64,000 nt of DNA from Cryphonectria parasitica EP155 (GCF_011745365.1 NW_024468915.1:846653-910652), one strand, 5' to 3'; shown: positions 12,601 to 24,689, counted from the first letter of the stretch. Notes: generated by a model not told the origin, from the letters alone. Program-made: numbers and translations.

Positions 12601-13474
12601 TCTTATCCATGGTCATTGCTGGTAGACCATACGGGATTTCTCTGTTTAAGAAGAAGAAGAAAATGTCAGTCCTGCTTCAAGCCTCCACAATTACATGCCA
12701 CTTTGGCGTGAGTAATGGCCAGCCTTGATTGAGAAAGGAGAGCGTCATCGCGGCAGATCAGACGAATACACAACGTCCTGGATGTAAGCCTCCCAGCATC
12801 GCAACCTCGAGAATTCCAGCAAGGCCTTTTCGGGAACGCCAGCATCTTTAAAACTCTCAACAGCAATGCTAGAAGGCTGACAACGCCTTCATGCTGTCCT
12901 GCCACGAGCGCAGACGAGGCGAATGTCTCTCTTCTCCTGTCTCATCCAGAAGCCGGCCGTTCTCCATCTGTCGTCGAGGATATGCACGCAGCGCGCATGC
13001 GAAAAGAAGGATGGATACATACATGTTCGTCGTGTCGAACACGGGTCCCAGCGGGCAGACCCCGTTGAACAGAGCAGAGGCGCAGAAGTCGAAGTCAGCC
13101 GCGTATGGCTCGTAGGTCAAGACGTCTATCGTATCGTGCAGCGTCGTGATCTTGGCGGCAGTTGTGGGAAACGGGTTGCGCAGAATCTTGCCGTCGGTGA
13201 AGTTGGGATTGTTCCAATCATCGCTGGTCGAGGGAGGAAGTGACACGCCGCCGTAGGATCCGGTTACATTTCCGTAGACGGTGACCTTGAGGTTGTGGCT
13301 CGAGTCGTTGTGTTCAAATCCAGCTTCGACGTAGAGAGGTACCCATTGTAGCTGTAGGGGTTCGCTCTGCGTGACGGAGGCACCAAGACAATTTGTCCAT
13401 TGCTGGATGAGGACGGCGACCGTTGGTTGAACAAGGAGGCTCAAGATCGTGAGAAGTCCTGTGATGTGATGCAT
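9626..13474 (-). CDS. TRP-like ion channel with N-terminal ML-like domain (Pkd2/FLC family)
   Basis: Likely membrane channel or transporter of the fungal TRP family (ML-like lipid-recognition domain plus TRP membrane domain), tied in other fungi to calcium, FAD transport and cell-wall integrity. Exons on the minus strand: 13474-13023, 12641-12558 and 12446-9626; phases agree and give 1118 residues. The chosen ATG at 13474 starts a signal peptide (MHHITGLLTILSLLVQPTVA). The Cys-containing ML-like domain follows to about residue 200. About nine hydrophobic segments then start at MLSLLPMAILVFVGVATIFA and include the family motif IYSPWGTTD. The roughly 500-residue C-terminal tail is Ser/Pro/Arg-rich and probably cytosolic. 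Introns are 381 and 111 nt. The 381-nt one is long for this window, and a micro-exon inside it cannot be excluded. The frame stays open upstream of 13474, but without a signal peptide start. Confidence 0.88.
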
Positions 13475-16400
13475 CGAGAGGTCGGTCTTTCGACTGCCTC
13501 GATACCTCACTGTGGTGGTGAAGGCTTGGTCATGGTCCAAGGCGCTGGTATCGTATTGTCTCGCAGACTCGGCATGGCCTCCTAAGCCCACGGCTCTTGT
13601 TGCTTGTTTCCAGGCCATGTTGTCCCAGCTGGGGTGGCGTTCGACAGCCTCTGTCGGCCTCGAGATCATCGTCCTGGCATCATCTTCGAGGCGAGCCCAA
13701 GCGGTAGCAAACTTTGTCTCGGGAGGGATCGCACCGACCAGGCGCATGGTCGAACGAACAAGGGGCGATTGGCAGAAGCGAGAAAGACGGATCTTCCGTG
13801 ATCGACGAAGGAAGTGGGCAGGTCCTCCTGTCAGATGATGGGCATCTTGTGGGAGTTCGCTCGGCTGAGGCTGCAATTGCGATGATTAGAGGTTGCAGGC
13901 TTGGTTTGGGAACCGGTGGAGGATGATGCCTCTGTCGTCGAAAACGGCGGTTGCTAACGACCTAGTCGCCAGCGAGCGTCCTACCGCCTGTGGTCGAAGT
14001 TCTTGGAGGGCGGGAGGGGCGACAGCCCAGGAGCAGCGTCGCGACTGCTTTGGCCGACTGTTATCAAGAGGGGTCGAAAGTGCTACCCACGGAATGTGAG
14101 ACGGCACACTTGATTGGACAGGGTCTCAAGTTTCTATACGCTGGTGTAGGTAGGTACACCGTGGTGCTGTGCTGTGCTATGCTAGCCAGATCTCCTTTGG
14201 GTTTTGGGGGGGGGGGGAAGAATAGAATGACGTGACTCTCGGTTTCGCGATCGAGCGTGGTGTGTGGTGCAGTATGGTGTAGTGTGTGCGTCCTTGCGTA
14301 TGTGTGTGTGTGCGTGCGTGTGCGTGTCTGTGTTATTTGGGAGGGATTGGTTTGGTAAGGGATGAATCAAGAAGGTTGGGATGGGCATTCAATTTCGAGA
14401 ATAACTTCCATGTTCCCGGGATCAGCGGCCAGGCAGTGGAGCTGCAGGCCCTGTGTTGCCCAGCGCAGCGGGTTCAAAACTGCTCGTTTCTATGCTATGT
14501 ACACTCCTTTCTGCCAGGGCAGGATGGGGTGCCTGTTTGCTTTGGGCGCGCCGCAACAGGGGGGGCCACAGTGTGCTGCAGCGTCTCCACCTACCCGCCA
14601 TGCCCCGCTGTGACCCTGTAAGGTGGGGACTTGGGTTACTGAAACAAGAGAGTTGGCGGGACGCTGCCAACACACCCTTTCCCAACGCGACAAGCGCTGA
14701 CAGGGCTCACAGACCCAATCCGTCGTCGACACAATAGGCGATGCTAAAGCTGAGGGATGCCCCCAAGATGAAACAAAACAGACAACACAACACCAAAAAC
14801 AAATACGAGATGTGATCAGAACCTCTCAGCCACCTACCCATACCAGGCCAGGCACGGACAAGAGGTTCAAGCAAGCAGGCCTGGTGTTCGGATCCCATCA
14901 AAGGGCCAGCCACATGGCAGAACACTCGCACCGGTACGACAGCAGCCAGTCTGGTCTGGTCTGGATAAGTTCTGTCGACTCTTTTTCTCTCTTCTTGCCT
15001 TTCTTCCCCTCCCTGGGAACGACACGAATCCTCGTTCGACCATCTTCCCAATCTTAAGGCGAAACTTGTTCTCTTGCACAAAGCCTGGTCCTTATCGTTA
15101 ACGAAACCCATTACACGTCACACATCACGAGAGGATTCTGGTTCGACCATCATCAACCAAAAACACCGTTTAACCTAAAGTACAACAATGCCGTCCCATC
15201 CATCCAACGGACGAGTAATGTTTCTGGTGGATGGCTCCCTACTCACTGCATCCACCGCATTACATCACATCAAACTGGTGACGAGGATGAGAACCAGCAC
15301 CCCCCCCCCCCCAAAAAAAAAGTACGTGCATGTCACGGGAGGGATCAACTCGGTAAAATACTCTGCAGGACCTCCCACGACCGAGCAATAGTCATGAGGC
15401 TGTGCTTGTGAGCACGGTGCTCTAGAGTATCATCCCACACGGCTCTGGTGGTCCTCGACAAATAATCACCATGTGGTAAGAAAGAATCGCACTATCGGCC
15501 AACGCAAGATGCTGGTCAAACACACCTGCTGCCGTGCTACGACATCAGCATGACATCTCCCGTCCCTGTCCCCTCCACCTGCACAATTTCGAACTCACTG
15601 ATGATCTCTCGATTGTCTGTACGACCTCGCAGGCCAAGGCACGACAAGGAGCCAGGACAAATCACAGAGGCCCAGTTTACAAGTTTTCGGGACGTTCCAC
15701 TACATCGCCTGCAGATCTCTTTCTTCCCATGTCCATTGGGAACGTTCAAGCGGCTTTATTGATGGCCCGGACTCCCTTGCAGTTGCATTTCTATTTTCAG
15801 AAGAACCTCTTTATTATCATCCTTTTTATCCCTTTTGGCCCGCAGTCCACGCTTTGCCAAGACAACTTGTTCATTCACTAGGGCAACCTGCGATCATCAC
15901 ACTGCCACAAGAGACCGTCTAAAGAAAAGAAAACCAACACACATGCTCAAAAAACTGAGGTCAATTGATAGTCATAGTAGTCGTGATATGCGGATCGCAT
16001 AACGGTTATAAACTGGACACGAGTGGCAAATGTAACGTCGATGGACCGTTATCCGGGACTGTCGTCACCTGGTCCCGGACCGAGTCACCACCTTCCCATG
16101 GCCTATCAATGAAGGAACGGAAAGGAAGAAAGAGAAGCAAAGGAGGGATTAAGGGGGAGAAAAAAAAGGAGGGGCGCAAAAAAAATATCGTCTGCCGATC
16201 TCCGAGTCCCCCAAACCATCAAGCTCCGGAGCTCCTTGTTTTCTGGTCGAGGGATGCGGTGGCCTCTTACTGGTCTGTTAAAAGGCCTTCTTCTCCTCGC
16301 TACCGTCCTTGCAGGGACAATACGAGATTTCTGTCGCTCCCATTAGCTGGTCGCCATCTGGGCCTGACGCCGCGTCTCCTATGCCCAATGTGGGAGTAGG

Positions 16401-16757
16401 ACGGATTCAGCGCTTACGGTGAGCTCGTCATGGTGCCTTGTCTGCTTCACGGTGTGTACACCAACGATATCTTTAAAATCGCCCAGGTATCATTTTCGAT
16501 CCTGCAGATCCCCGTCAAAGACACTCGCTCATGTCTGAATCTAGTTAGATGCCCGATGATCCGACCGTTAAGTGCAGAAGAAAGCCACCCAAAAAAGAGC
16601 CCATTGCAGAAATCAGCAAGTATTTCCTCAAATTCCCACAAGGCCTTTACATGCAGGTAGGCGAGTGCACCGCCGTGGTGGCGTTCCCTGCATAAGCACA
16701 TGCATTCTCCGGAGGTCAACTCCTGTGAAGCTCGCTGGGCTTCGATAGTTTGTACCG
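13475..16757. other. 3.3-kb spacer upstream of the TRP channel gene
   Basis: No gene recognised; frames reach about 140 codons at most and show no domains. It holds a 12-G run (14206-14217), a GT-rich stretch near 14283-14340, a 13-C run followed by 9 A (15300-15321) and pyrimidine-rich patches. It probably includes the channel gene promoter and the MutL homologue 3' UTR. Confidence 0.5.
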
Positions 16758-19604
16758 TCAACGGGCAACGGATTTGCCTTTCACCCAGCTGCGAAGACAA
16801 AGCTCTATTTCCGTCTCCTTCCCCATGACCTTCTTGGTCCAGCCAGAGAGAATCCTTTTGAGCCTCGTCTCAATATCGTTCACGTCTTCTGAATTCATAT
16901 TATCACCCAATCTGGTCTGCATGCGGCTGCCCGTGTCGAACCTGTCGTCTGCGGCCGTACGGCTGAAAGCTCCTTTGGTTAAATCTTTCAAGTCTGGTTT
17001 GATCGTCAGCACAAGGTGTTGTATCTCCTGTTTTCTGGGAACTGTTTCAAATGGAAGCGTATCGGTCTTGATTCTCTTGCGTGGTTGGTCGCCTGCTCTT
17101 CCGTGGTCCGCCTCTGAGCGCTGCCTCCTCATCAGATGCGTGCGCGTATCTCCGTCGGACCAATTCTTGTTTTCCTGGGACGGACCTGGTTGTGACGTGG
17201 CTGCCCGCTCCGCTATATGAGTTTGCACCATGTTAAGGACATGGCCGGGCGAGTGGGGGGTCTGCCGTAGACTTTGCCTTTCCCCCAACCCATCCCCGGT
17301 GAGATCGTCGTTGTCGACCTGGCTCACCACATATTTATCGATTTTCTCGCGGTCCATGGCTGTCAAGTTTCCCTTCTCGGCGTTTGCCCTTCTTGGTTCC
17401 CGGTATGGTGGGTTAGACCTGGTGAAAATGTCATCGGTCTTCAGCTGCTTTTGGTTCTTGCGCTTCTGTGAAGCTCTTGGCGCCCCTGGGGCCAATCGTT
17501 TGGGCAAAGGTTTATCTCGGTCCATTCCCTTGACGGCGTCGTTGCTATTGGATCTTAGATCGGGCAATGTGCCGGCATGAAGATATGCGGGGAACGTTTG
17601 TGGCGTGTCATCGAACGGGAGTCTCGAATTAGCAGCAGGCCCAACTGGACTGGGATGCGAGAATCCGGACAGCGGGTGTTCTAGGTGATCTTTGGGCCTG
17701 ACGCCCAGGAGTGCAGTGCGATGGTGATCTAAATCTCCCGGTAACCCGCCATATGGTCGCAAGATGGGGAGGTCGCCTTCCAGTATCTCTCGAGACATAC
17801 AGGTGGTCTTCGTCTGCTGGACCGGATCTGAGGCCTGGGAAGCGCCCACCGCGAGCGCGCTTTGATCTACCGGCTGCCGAACCGAAGCTGTCATCTGGGC
17901 AATGGTCCACGGATTCAGTCCCTCATTTGAATCTAAGCCCCCTTCGCCTGTCAGCAAGCTCCCTCCTTGCTGTTCCCGGAGTCGAGCGGCTATGATCTCG
18001 GCTTCATCATCAGATGAGATGTCATTAGGGTCTGCCAACATGTTAACGATACTCCGTCGCTCTTGTGTTTGAGGCCTTGCGGCCGGCCGGTGTCGTAGAA
18101 CTAGTGCGTATGCTTGCGCACGCATTGCATCCTGAGGCGTAGCTAGTAAGTCTTCTTGTTTGTCACCAAATTCGGAGATTTTGTAGCCTGTGACCTTCTT
18201 TTGTCCCGACATTGGTATCACTGGTGACTGACTTGAATGATCGTATCGTATTGGAATTGCGTGTGCTCGTGGGAGTGATGTGTCATCAGGTGCATTTGAT
18301 GAAGGCAGATTTCCTTTCGTCTGCTGGCGCATAGGGCTATAGCTGCTCTGCAGAGGCATCTGTCCTGGTCCTGAAGCCTCACTCTGACGCTCTCCAATAC
18401 GTGGTAGGGAAATATATTCGGGTTCCTCAGGTCTGTCGCTGCTTGGTGGTGGCGTGCGAGTCTGTGTTCGACAGAGTTCTCTCTTGCCGATAGTCATCAG
18501 TGGATCCAACGACACTTCTTCCTGATACACATCAGAGCAGAGGCATCCAAACAAGTCTATCAACTCAGACTCATTTGCGAACAGGGCTTCATTCTTCGAT
18601 GGTTCAATGTTGGCATCATAGCTTCCAGAAGAGCACTTGATGTTGACACAGATGAACGGGTTTCTCAGCGGCTTGTGGACGTGGGCCCTGTCCATGGAAT
18701 TCGAGAAATGGCTTGTGAACACTGCAAGCAGCTTCTTCATGGTGCCTCGCTCAGTCGACAAGGGGCGAGAGTCGACAGAAAAAAAAGACCCTTTCGAGAT
18801 CTTGGAATAATCTGAGCCTAGCCTCGGCAATACAGCCTCGATCGCCAACTTGTCCTTCCCGTGTCCAGGCGTATCGTCTTTGCCATCTGGGTTACTGCAG
18901 GCTGTGTGGATAAGGCACCGAGACATGAGTTCCGCGCCGAATATCTGAATGACGGCTTCTTTGACCGTGGCCTGCGGGCGTGGAGAGTAGGTCCATGACT
19001 GCCGATTTTCCTCCCCCAGGATCTTGAAAGATAAACGAAGCTGCGGTCTGGCTAGTGCATATGTGAAGAGCAGCTGCTTAATCCTCGCGATGTTCTTCGA
19101 AGCTTCCTTGATGGTTATCTGCTCACGAACAGGAAGGCAGTTGAAGAGGCCCCTGACGCTCACAGTTGTGCCCACTGGAGCAGAAGCACACTGCTGGCTC
19201 TCCACGCCACCTGTACCGAAGAAAAGCTTCAACAACATCGCGGTCGAGTCCTCAGCGGTCCTCGTGATGACATTGACCTTCCCGAGCATATTTGCACTTG
19301 CCAGAGCCTGACCCCGGAAGCCGAGTGTGTTGCCTCCGAGGTTCCGAAGGTCCTCGAGTGAGGCAATCTTGCTGGTATGGGCCGGACGTCCGAGGGAATT
19401 CCAGTCGTCCTGGCAAATACCGGTGCCGTTATCTCGTACGTCAATCCTGTCGACGGTGTTTGGCGAAACACGAATCTCGACCGACGTGGCATCGGCATCG
19501 ATTGCATTCTCTAGGAGCTCCTTGACCAGGTCTACAGCTGTGGTGATGGCTGTCGGAGAACCCAGTTGGCGAACCGTCTCGTCTGCCAACGCGGATATGG
19601 TCAT
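16758..19604 (-). CDS. MLH2: MutL-family DNA mismatch repair protein, MLH2 / human PMS1 type
   Basis: GHKL ATPase of the MutL family, which acts with an Mlh1 partner in mismatch repair or recombination in the nucleus. Single exon, 948 residues, ATG at 19604. ATP-site motifs: ELLENAID with Glu29, Asn33 and Asp36; DNGTGI at 58-63; GFRGQAL at 95-101; VGTTVSV later. The start region (ETVRQLGSPTAITTAVDLVK) resembles human PMS1 and yeast Mlh2 more than PMS2/yeast Pms1. Two oddities stand out. Motif III has Gln99 where most relatives have Glu. After the N-terminal domain (to about 330) I see only a long charged, low-complexity linker, with no endonuclease motif and no clear C-terminal dimerisation domain before the stop. 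That fits MLH2-type proteins for the endonuclease; loss of the dimer domain would be unusual. The paralogue assignment is inference. Confidence 0.82.
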   Translation of the reverse strand: MTISALADETVRQLGSPTAITTAVDLVKELLENAIDADATSVEIRVSPNTVDRIDVRDNGTGICQDDWNSLGRPAHTSKIASLEDLRNLGGNTLGFRGQALASANMLGKVNVITRTAEDSTAMLLKLFFGTGGVESQQCASAPVGTTVSVRGLFNCLPVREQITIKEASKNIARIKQLLFTYALARPQLRLSFKILGEENRQSWTYSPRPQATVKEAVIQIFGAELMSRCLIHTACSNPDGKDDTPGHGKDKLAIEAVLPRLGSDYSKISKGSFFSVDSRPLSTERGTMKKLLAVFTSHFSNSMDRAHVHKPLRNPFICVNIKCSSGSYDANIEPSKNEALFANESELIDLFGCLCSDVYQEEVSLDPLMTIGKRELCRTQTRTPPPSSDRPEEPEYISLPRIGERQSEASGPGQMPLQSSYSPMRQQTKGNLPSSNAPDDTSLPRAHAIPIRYDHSSQSPVIPMSGQKKVTGYKISEFGDKQEDLLATPQDAMRAQAYALVLRHRPAARPQTQERRSIVNMLADPNDISSDDEAEIIAARLREQQGGSLLTGEGGLDSNEGLNPWTIAQMTASVRQPVDQSALAVGASQASDPVQQTKTTCMSREILEGDLPILRPYGGLPGDLDHHRTALLGVRPKDHLEHPLSGFSHPSPVGPAANSRLPFDDTPQTFPAYLHAGTLPDLRSNSNDAVKGMDRDKPLPKRLAPGAPRASQKRKNQKQLKTDDIFTRSNPPYREPRRANAEKGNLTAMDREKIDKYVVSQVDNDDLTGDGLGERQSLRQTPHSPGHVLNMVQTHIAERAATSQPGPSQENKNWSDGDTRTHLMRRQRSEADHGRAGDQPRKRIKTDTLPFETVPRKQEIQHLVLTIKPDLKDLTKGAFSRTAADDRFDTGSRMQTRLGDNMNSEDVNDIETRLKRILSGWTKKVMGKETEIELCLRSWVKGKSVAR

Positions 19605-20201
19605 CTCTGGGTAGCGAGATATAGACTAAAGAGAAGGGTGTTGGAATAAGGAAGGCAGGTAGATTGGGAAGGTATGAAAAGACACAGTGAACTTGCTCCG
19701 AGGAGCGTAAATGAAGTGTCTTTCGGAATAAGAAGTGTAGCGCTATGGAGGAGACCATAAACGCAAAATTGGCAGGACAGATTGTAGCAGTATGTGAAAG
19801 ACCTCGATTCATGCCATCAGGGAACTTGCGGCGGCGCTGCCTAGAGCCAGGTGTGTAGGATCTGATCTGAGGGCAAGGAAGGAAGGCACGACATATGCCG
19901 CCCACCTAATCACGAAACAGCGCCTGCCGTGATGGAGATGGAATATGGATAGCCAGGCACCTTCCCTAGATGCACATTTCACACTCTTCACCAGCAGGTG
20001 TTGGCAAGAGGCAGAACTTGACAAGAGCCATACTGTCCAGCGCCTGGGTGAAAAACATCGATGCAGTTGAGAATAGAACCTTTTCAAGAGGTGGCCCTTA
20101 TCTTCTGGACCCTTAGATCCTCATGGTGACTCGCTTGTTTGGTGCCGTCACGGACTCCTCTAGTCTACAGGCGGCTGTTATTCGCGCGCGGTGATCCCTG
20201 A
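19605..20201. promoter_or_regulatory. Spacer: MLH2-type gene promoter and CDF gene 3' UTR
   Basis: Between the MutL start codon and the stop of the next minus-strand gene lie 597 bp. No gene, repeat or clear TATA box was seen. Confidence 0.5.
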
Positions 20202-22083
20202 TTAGCGGGACTGCTGTTCCATGTGTGTCGGGAGATTGTAACTGGCGTAGTCAACATGGACGAATGCCCTGTCCACGACAGGCACAGACTCGAGGACATA
20301 TTGCAGACTCTCGCTGTTACGTATAGTCAGCATCAGCTAGATGTAGAGAAAGACAGTGTGACCGTCATCCAAGCTCACCTAAGGTCATGGCTGTCTTTGA
20401 GAGAAGTGCTCGCATCCAGCACAATATCCACCTCAACGTTCAGCTTGTCACCAGCATGATACGCCTGCAGCCCCTGGATCTGCCTGATGGTCTTGGCGAA
20501 GCGCATAGTCAGGTACAGCAAAATATTCCTCTGGTCGGCGCTCGCACTAAAGCCACACAAGTTCTTGATGTGTTCGCTCGCACTGCGCGACCAGTTGAAG
20601 ATGACGACCATCGACAGCAGCAGACCACCTAATGGGTCCAGCCACCATATTCGCGCGTAGAAGCCGACAATGGGAAATGCTATTGAGCCGGCATTGAAGA
20701 TCATATCCGTCATAGCATCGTCGGCCTAGGTGATCTGTTAGATAGGCACCTTACTTCCAACAAAGGAGGGTAACCTAGGGAGGAGAGGGCCCTAGGTGTA
20801 TATATACATCGAGAGATAGTAAGACTCACCAGTGCCTGCACGCTAGAGTTCTTGATCAGCCGGCACCAAAACCAGCACAGACCCTTGATAACAATAGTTG
20901 ACAGCATGATGCCTATCGCGGACGCTGTAAGCTGAATCACATCGTGATCGCTAGATGCGAGCTTTGAGATGGCCTCAATGGCCACCTGGACAAAGGAGGT
21001 AATCATGATGGTCGAGAAGACAAGCACACCGACGGGCTCCAGCCGTCTCCGGCCCACGGGATAGCGGTACTGATCCTGGCGCGCGATGAGCGTGGTTGTT
21101 GTCCAGACGATGACCGTCGAGAGAAAGTCTAGCGCGGCATCCACCAAGCTCGCCAGCACCGAGACGCTGGGAACCGAGATGATCACGGCGATCTTTCCCA
21201 GCAGGAGGATCGCATTGGCCACGAAGTTGACGTAGATGGCTACCGTGACGACCTTGGCACCACTATCAACATCGTCGTCTTCGAACAGGGGGATCTCGGG
21301 TTTTGCCTCCTCGTCGTCCTCATCGACTTCTCCATCCTGTGAGGTTTCGGCAGAGATGAGAGGGGACGAGTGAGTTGGTCGGTAGATGTCCTTGGGCGTC
21401 CGTTTCACCTTCTTGGCCATAGTTCCGTAGCCAGAAGCAGAGTTTGAGCCGGAACCAGGGACAGAGCCACTGGCAGAGCTCGAAATGGGTTGGCCTTTGG
21501 ACGACGGCCTCGAGGGCTCCTCTGAGATGGTCTGGGGGACCTCCACGCCGCGGCGAAACGCAGAGGCAGGCATGTTGTTGTACTCATTGAGGAGATCGTG
21601 GGGGAGAGATGAGTCCAGGAGCTTGTCGATGAAGACATACTGCTGGATGAGGTAGTTTGTCCTCTCGTAGTACTCGCGGAGGCCTTTCGGCTTGATAGCC
21701 TTGAGCTGCTCGTCCGTCTTCCAGTATCTCGCCCACTGATAGCGGTTGTTGGGATATCCGATCAGGCGCATAGACCGCATATGAGGCTCGTGAAGAAGCT
21801 CGACGAGGCGACGCTCCTCGGCGGCGGACCGTCGCTCCGTGTAGTCACCATCTTCGAGGGCCCCCTGCTGCAGGCTGTTCCTCCGTCGGAAGGCGGTCCA
21901 GTCGTGGTACGAGGGAGACCCCAACGCGTCCTCCTCGTCAGAGGGGTGCCTCCAAGACAGGCTATTCACGGATGCATTGGACCGCGTCCTGATCAAGTTC
22001 GACAGCGCGCCATGGCCTTTGGATGTTATGAGGTTGGGCTCTTGGTCCAGCAGAAGCGGCCGCGAGTGTGATGGCGATGTCAT
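20202..22083 (-). CDS. Cation diffusion facilitator, Mn-CDF type
   Basis: Membrane divalent-cation/proton antiporter of the CDF family, probably moving Mn2+ (or Fe2+/Zn2+) out of the cytosol. Exons on the minus strand: 22083-20830, 20725-20379 and 20313-20202, introns of 104 and 65 nt, 570 residues. The start is the ATG at 22083 (MTSPSHSRPLLLDQ); the frame stays open upstream only through a GTG. The long N-terminal cytosolic part holds the fungal signature YYERTNYLIQQYVFIDKLLD, and the membrane domain starts near residue 280. Metal motifs are DAALD (Asp315, Asp319) in TM2 and DAMTD (Asp421, Asp425) in TM5. DxxxD in both helices marks the Mn-CDF group, while Zn-CDFs usually have HxxxD. A C-terminal cytosolic domain ends VHVDYASYNLPTHMEQQ. 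The metal is inferred from the motifs only. Confidence 0.9.
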
Positions 22084-23925
22084 TTTCAACGAGCGGGCTG
22101 CTAGCGCGTCGTCTGTGTGACCCACTCGACAGATTGGAGACAGGCGTGGTGAGCAGTGATAAAGGTTTTGAGAGTTGATGAGTCGTGAAGAAAAGTTGAT
22201 GTTTTTTTCTTGTCTCTTCCCAGGGGGAGTTTCAGGGAACGGCGGATTGTTCTGTGAACGGCCCCACCAAGGAAGGTGTTGTTGTTAACATATAGTCGGG
22301 TGTTTGCCCAGATCTCCTTTGCGTCCCGGTCTCACGGGGAGAGGAGATCAATTGGTGCCGAGCCAAGGCCAAGCTCGTAGTGTCGTTTGTCTGGGCGTGA
22401 GTATTTTACGTACTACTTCTCATAGAGTTCAGTAATGTAGTGGAGGATTCTGCCACCACAATACAACGCACCTGGACAGCCTCGCCAACAACGCACTAGT
22501 GTTCCGCAAGAGGGACTAGACAAGGGCTAGTTAGTGTTCATAATAAAAGTAAATGTTGGGTTGGTTGACGGGTCTCTTATACCTTCAATTTTCATTCTTG
22601 TTTTAAATTTGTTCAAACTTCTTTTCCTTCTGCCAAGACCTATTCAGCGGTTTGCAAATTGTCAAGTCATCTGAAGTTCGACCAAATACAAGATTCCCAG
22701 AGCTCCTCAGATCTAAGGGGTCATCCAATGTTCCCGCGGCAGTATGAGGATGCCTTGCTTGGCAACAGACCAGTAGCCGCCAAGGCCACAACAGGAGAGG
22801 TTAGGAGAGGTGACGTGCAGTTGAACCCTGAAGCGAACAGGTCGCTCCACAGAACCTCGGCAGGTGAGACTCTTATACAGGAGCAAATGTGCCCTGTCGC
22901 ACATGAGATGATGCCCTTTATGCTTCACTGCAACTTGACTGTGCGTTCGGCACCAGCCTCCCAAAGGAACCGTGCGGCAGCAGAGCGCAGAGCGGTGAAG
23001 TGATGAGAAGGGCTTGCCAGCGCCTGAGGTAGTGAGAGATATGTCGATCTGCCTGAATCGTCCAGCTCCCAGTTCCTTACACAGGATGCATGCTCTGGCT
23101 AGCAAGAAGCCGGAAATTAATTCCCTCGACCAGATCTGCGCTCTAAAACGGACCCGCCCTGTGGGCTTGGGCCTTCGTGTGTCGAGCATTCCTGCGTTCT
23201 GTATGATGTCGACTCGGCTCCGACTCACAGCTGGGGAAGAGTCTTACCGTCCGCGAATGAGGCTACGGTGCTACTATAGTTGAGATCTCTCCTGCGAGCA
23301 CGAGACGTGTTGACACTGTCAATGCGGCAATGGAACAAAGAGACCTACGTGGATGCTCCTGGTCTATAAGAGCATTTCCCGATTGCGAGCAACTCTGTTC
23401 GGCTGAGAGGCAGGGCTGAGCATATTTGAAATTGTATCTCTGCTGCCAGAATCCAGATTCAAGTTGACTTTGACAATACCGAGGGAGCCTCTGCTGTCTG
23501 AAATGTCGTTCTTTGTGCAGATGATGATGAACGAACGGCTAGATGACCTTCAGAGCCTTTGACCCGTGCTCAACCCTGCTGCGGCAGTAGCTTGACGGCT
23601 GTTGGGAGCGTCATCCAGCTCGACCAGATGGGGATCATCCTCGCCCCACTGATAGCAAGATCGCCCGCAGTCCAAGCCTCCTGCCCCTCGAGGACCACTG
23701 TCTGTGAGCGAGATTCGCCAAGCCTGAAGTGCGAGTGCGCATGCATCAAAGGCGATACATACAGCGAGAGTGGTCCCATTGCGATCGAATGTCTATCCTC
23801 GGCTCATCCTGGTCCCGAGCGCCGCCAGCTGTGTTTCAACAGACATCACGGGGAAGGTGGCTGCCATAGGAGAGGCGGTTTGGAGGGGCTGTATGCGATA
23901 CTGTGCCTAAGGGGGCACCACAGGT
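22084..23925. other. 1.8-kb spacer between CDF and ADE8 genes
   Basis: It holds the CDF promoter and the ADE8 3' region. The longest frame is 171 codons (minus, 22713-23228), with no domain, biased composition and no neighbours that support it. No RNA gene or repeat was seen. Confidence 0.45.
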
Positions 23926-24689
23926 TCACCTCGCCGTCCTCTCCGCCAATATCCCACCCACAACCTTGGCGGTCGCTGCCACGATGAGCTCGTGCTCGCG
24001 AGAATGTATTCTCTGCTCGAGGTCCTGCAGCGTCTCGCCCTCCCTGCACTCGATCTCTCTTGTCATTATGGGCTCGCCCCTATCGACCTCGGCGATCACG
24101 TAATGAATCATGATTCCGGTCTTGTTGTTCTCGAGGGTGCCGGCCTGGAAGTCCTGGTATGCGCGCTCGATGGCGCCGGCCCCGTCATATCTGCCTGCAG
24201 CGCGAGTAGGCATGTTAGTGACACATCATGGCCGGGGAGGGGAGGGGGAGGGATGGACTCACCTGGCAGAGCAGGGTGCAGGTTGATGACCCGTACGCCT
24301 TTGTCGGCGACAGGCTTCAGGAACCCCTCGGTAAAGACATGCATCCAGCCTGCGAGCACCACCAGGTCGGGCTGTTCGGCCAGTACCTTTTCAGCCAGCG
24401 CGGCGTCGTACTTCGTCCGAGCCTCTCTAAGCCTCTCGGGGTCTTTCTCCCCCTTGGCCTGGAACCCGCCCGCGACCATGTTGAAGTATTCCGACGGCAC
24501 GCCAGCCTTTTCGGCGCGGGTGACGGCGTAGGCTGTCTTTCGGTTGACAAAGAGGCGGACGATCTGCGCGTCGCGGATGGTCCGTGATGACAGACCGTCG
24601 AGAAGCGCCTGGAAGTTGCTCCCGCTCCCACTGGCCATGACAACGATGCGGCAAGGGGCCGCGGGGGAGGACGAGGAGGAGGACGCCAT
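23926..24689 (-). CDS. ADE8: Phosphoribosylglycinamide formyltransferase (GART)
   Basis: Transfers a formyl group from 10-formyltetrahydrofolate to glycinamide ribonucleotide, step 3 of purine synthesis, in the cytosol. Two exons on the minus strand: 24689-24263 and 24194-23926, with a 68-nt intron (GTGAGT..CTGCAG), 231 residues (yeast Ade8 has 214). The start ATG at 24689 gives a short poly-Ser leader; the frame runs further up but has no other ATG. The phosphate-binding loop is ASGSGSNFQALL. Catalytic residues are Asn136 and His138 in INLHPALPG and Asp180 in EVDRGEPI, equal to N106/H108/D144 of the E. coli enzyme. The intron splits the Gly codon of LPG/RYDGAGA, and the join recreates an exact family motif, so the splice is well supported. 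As in other fungi, the enzyme is not fused to other purine enzymes. Confidence 0.94.

Noticed and set aside
13475..13876. 134-codon upstream extension of the TRP channel frame
   Set aside because: It would bury the signal peptide beginning at the ATG at 13474.
22084..22125. 14-codon N-terminal extension of the CDF protein
   Set aside because: Opens only with GTG; the ATG at 22083 is the first in frame.
22713..23228. 171-codon minus-strand frame between the CDF and ADE8 genes
   Set aside because: Cys/Arg-rich random composition, no domain, no promoter-like sequence.
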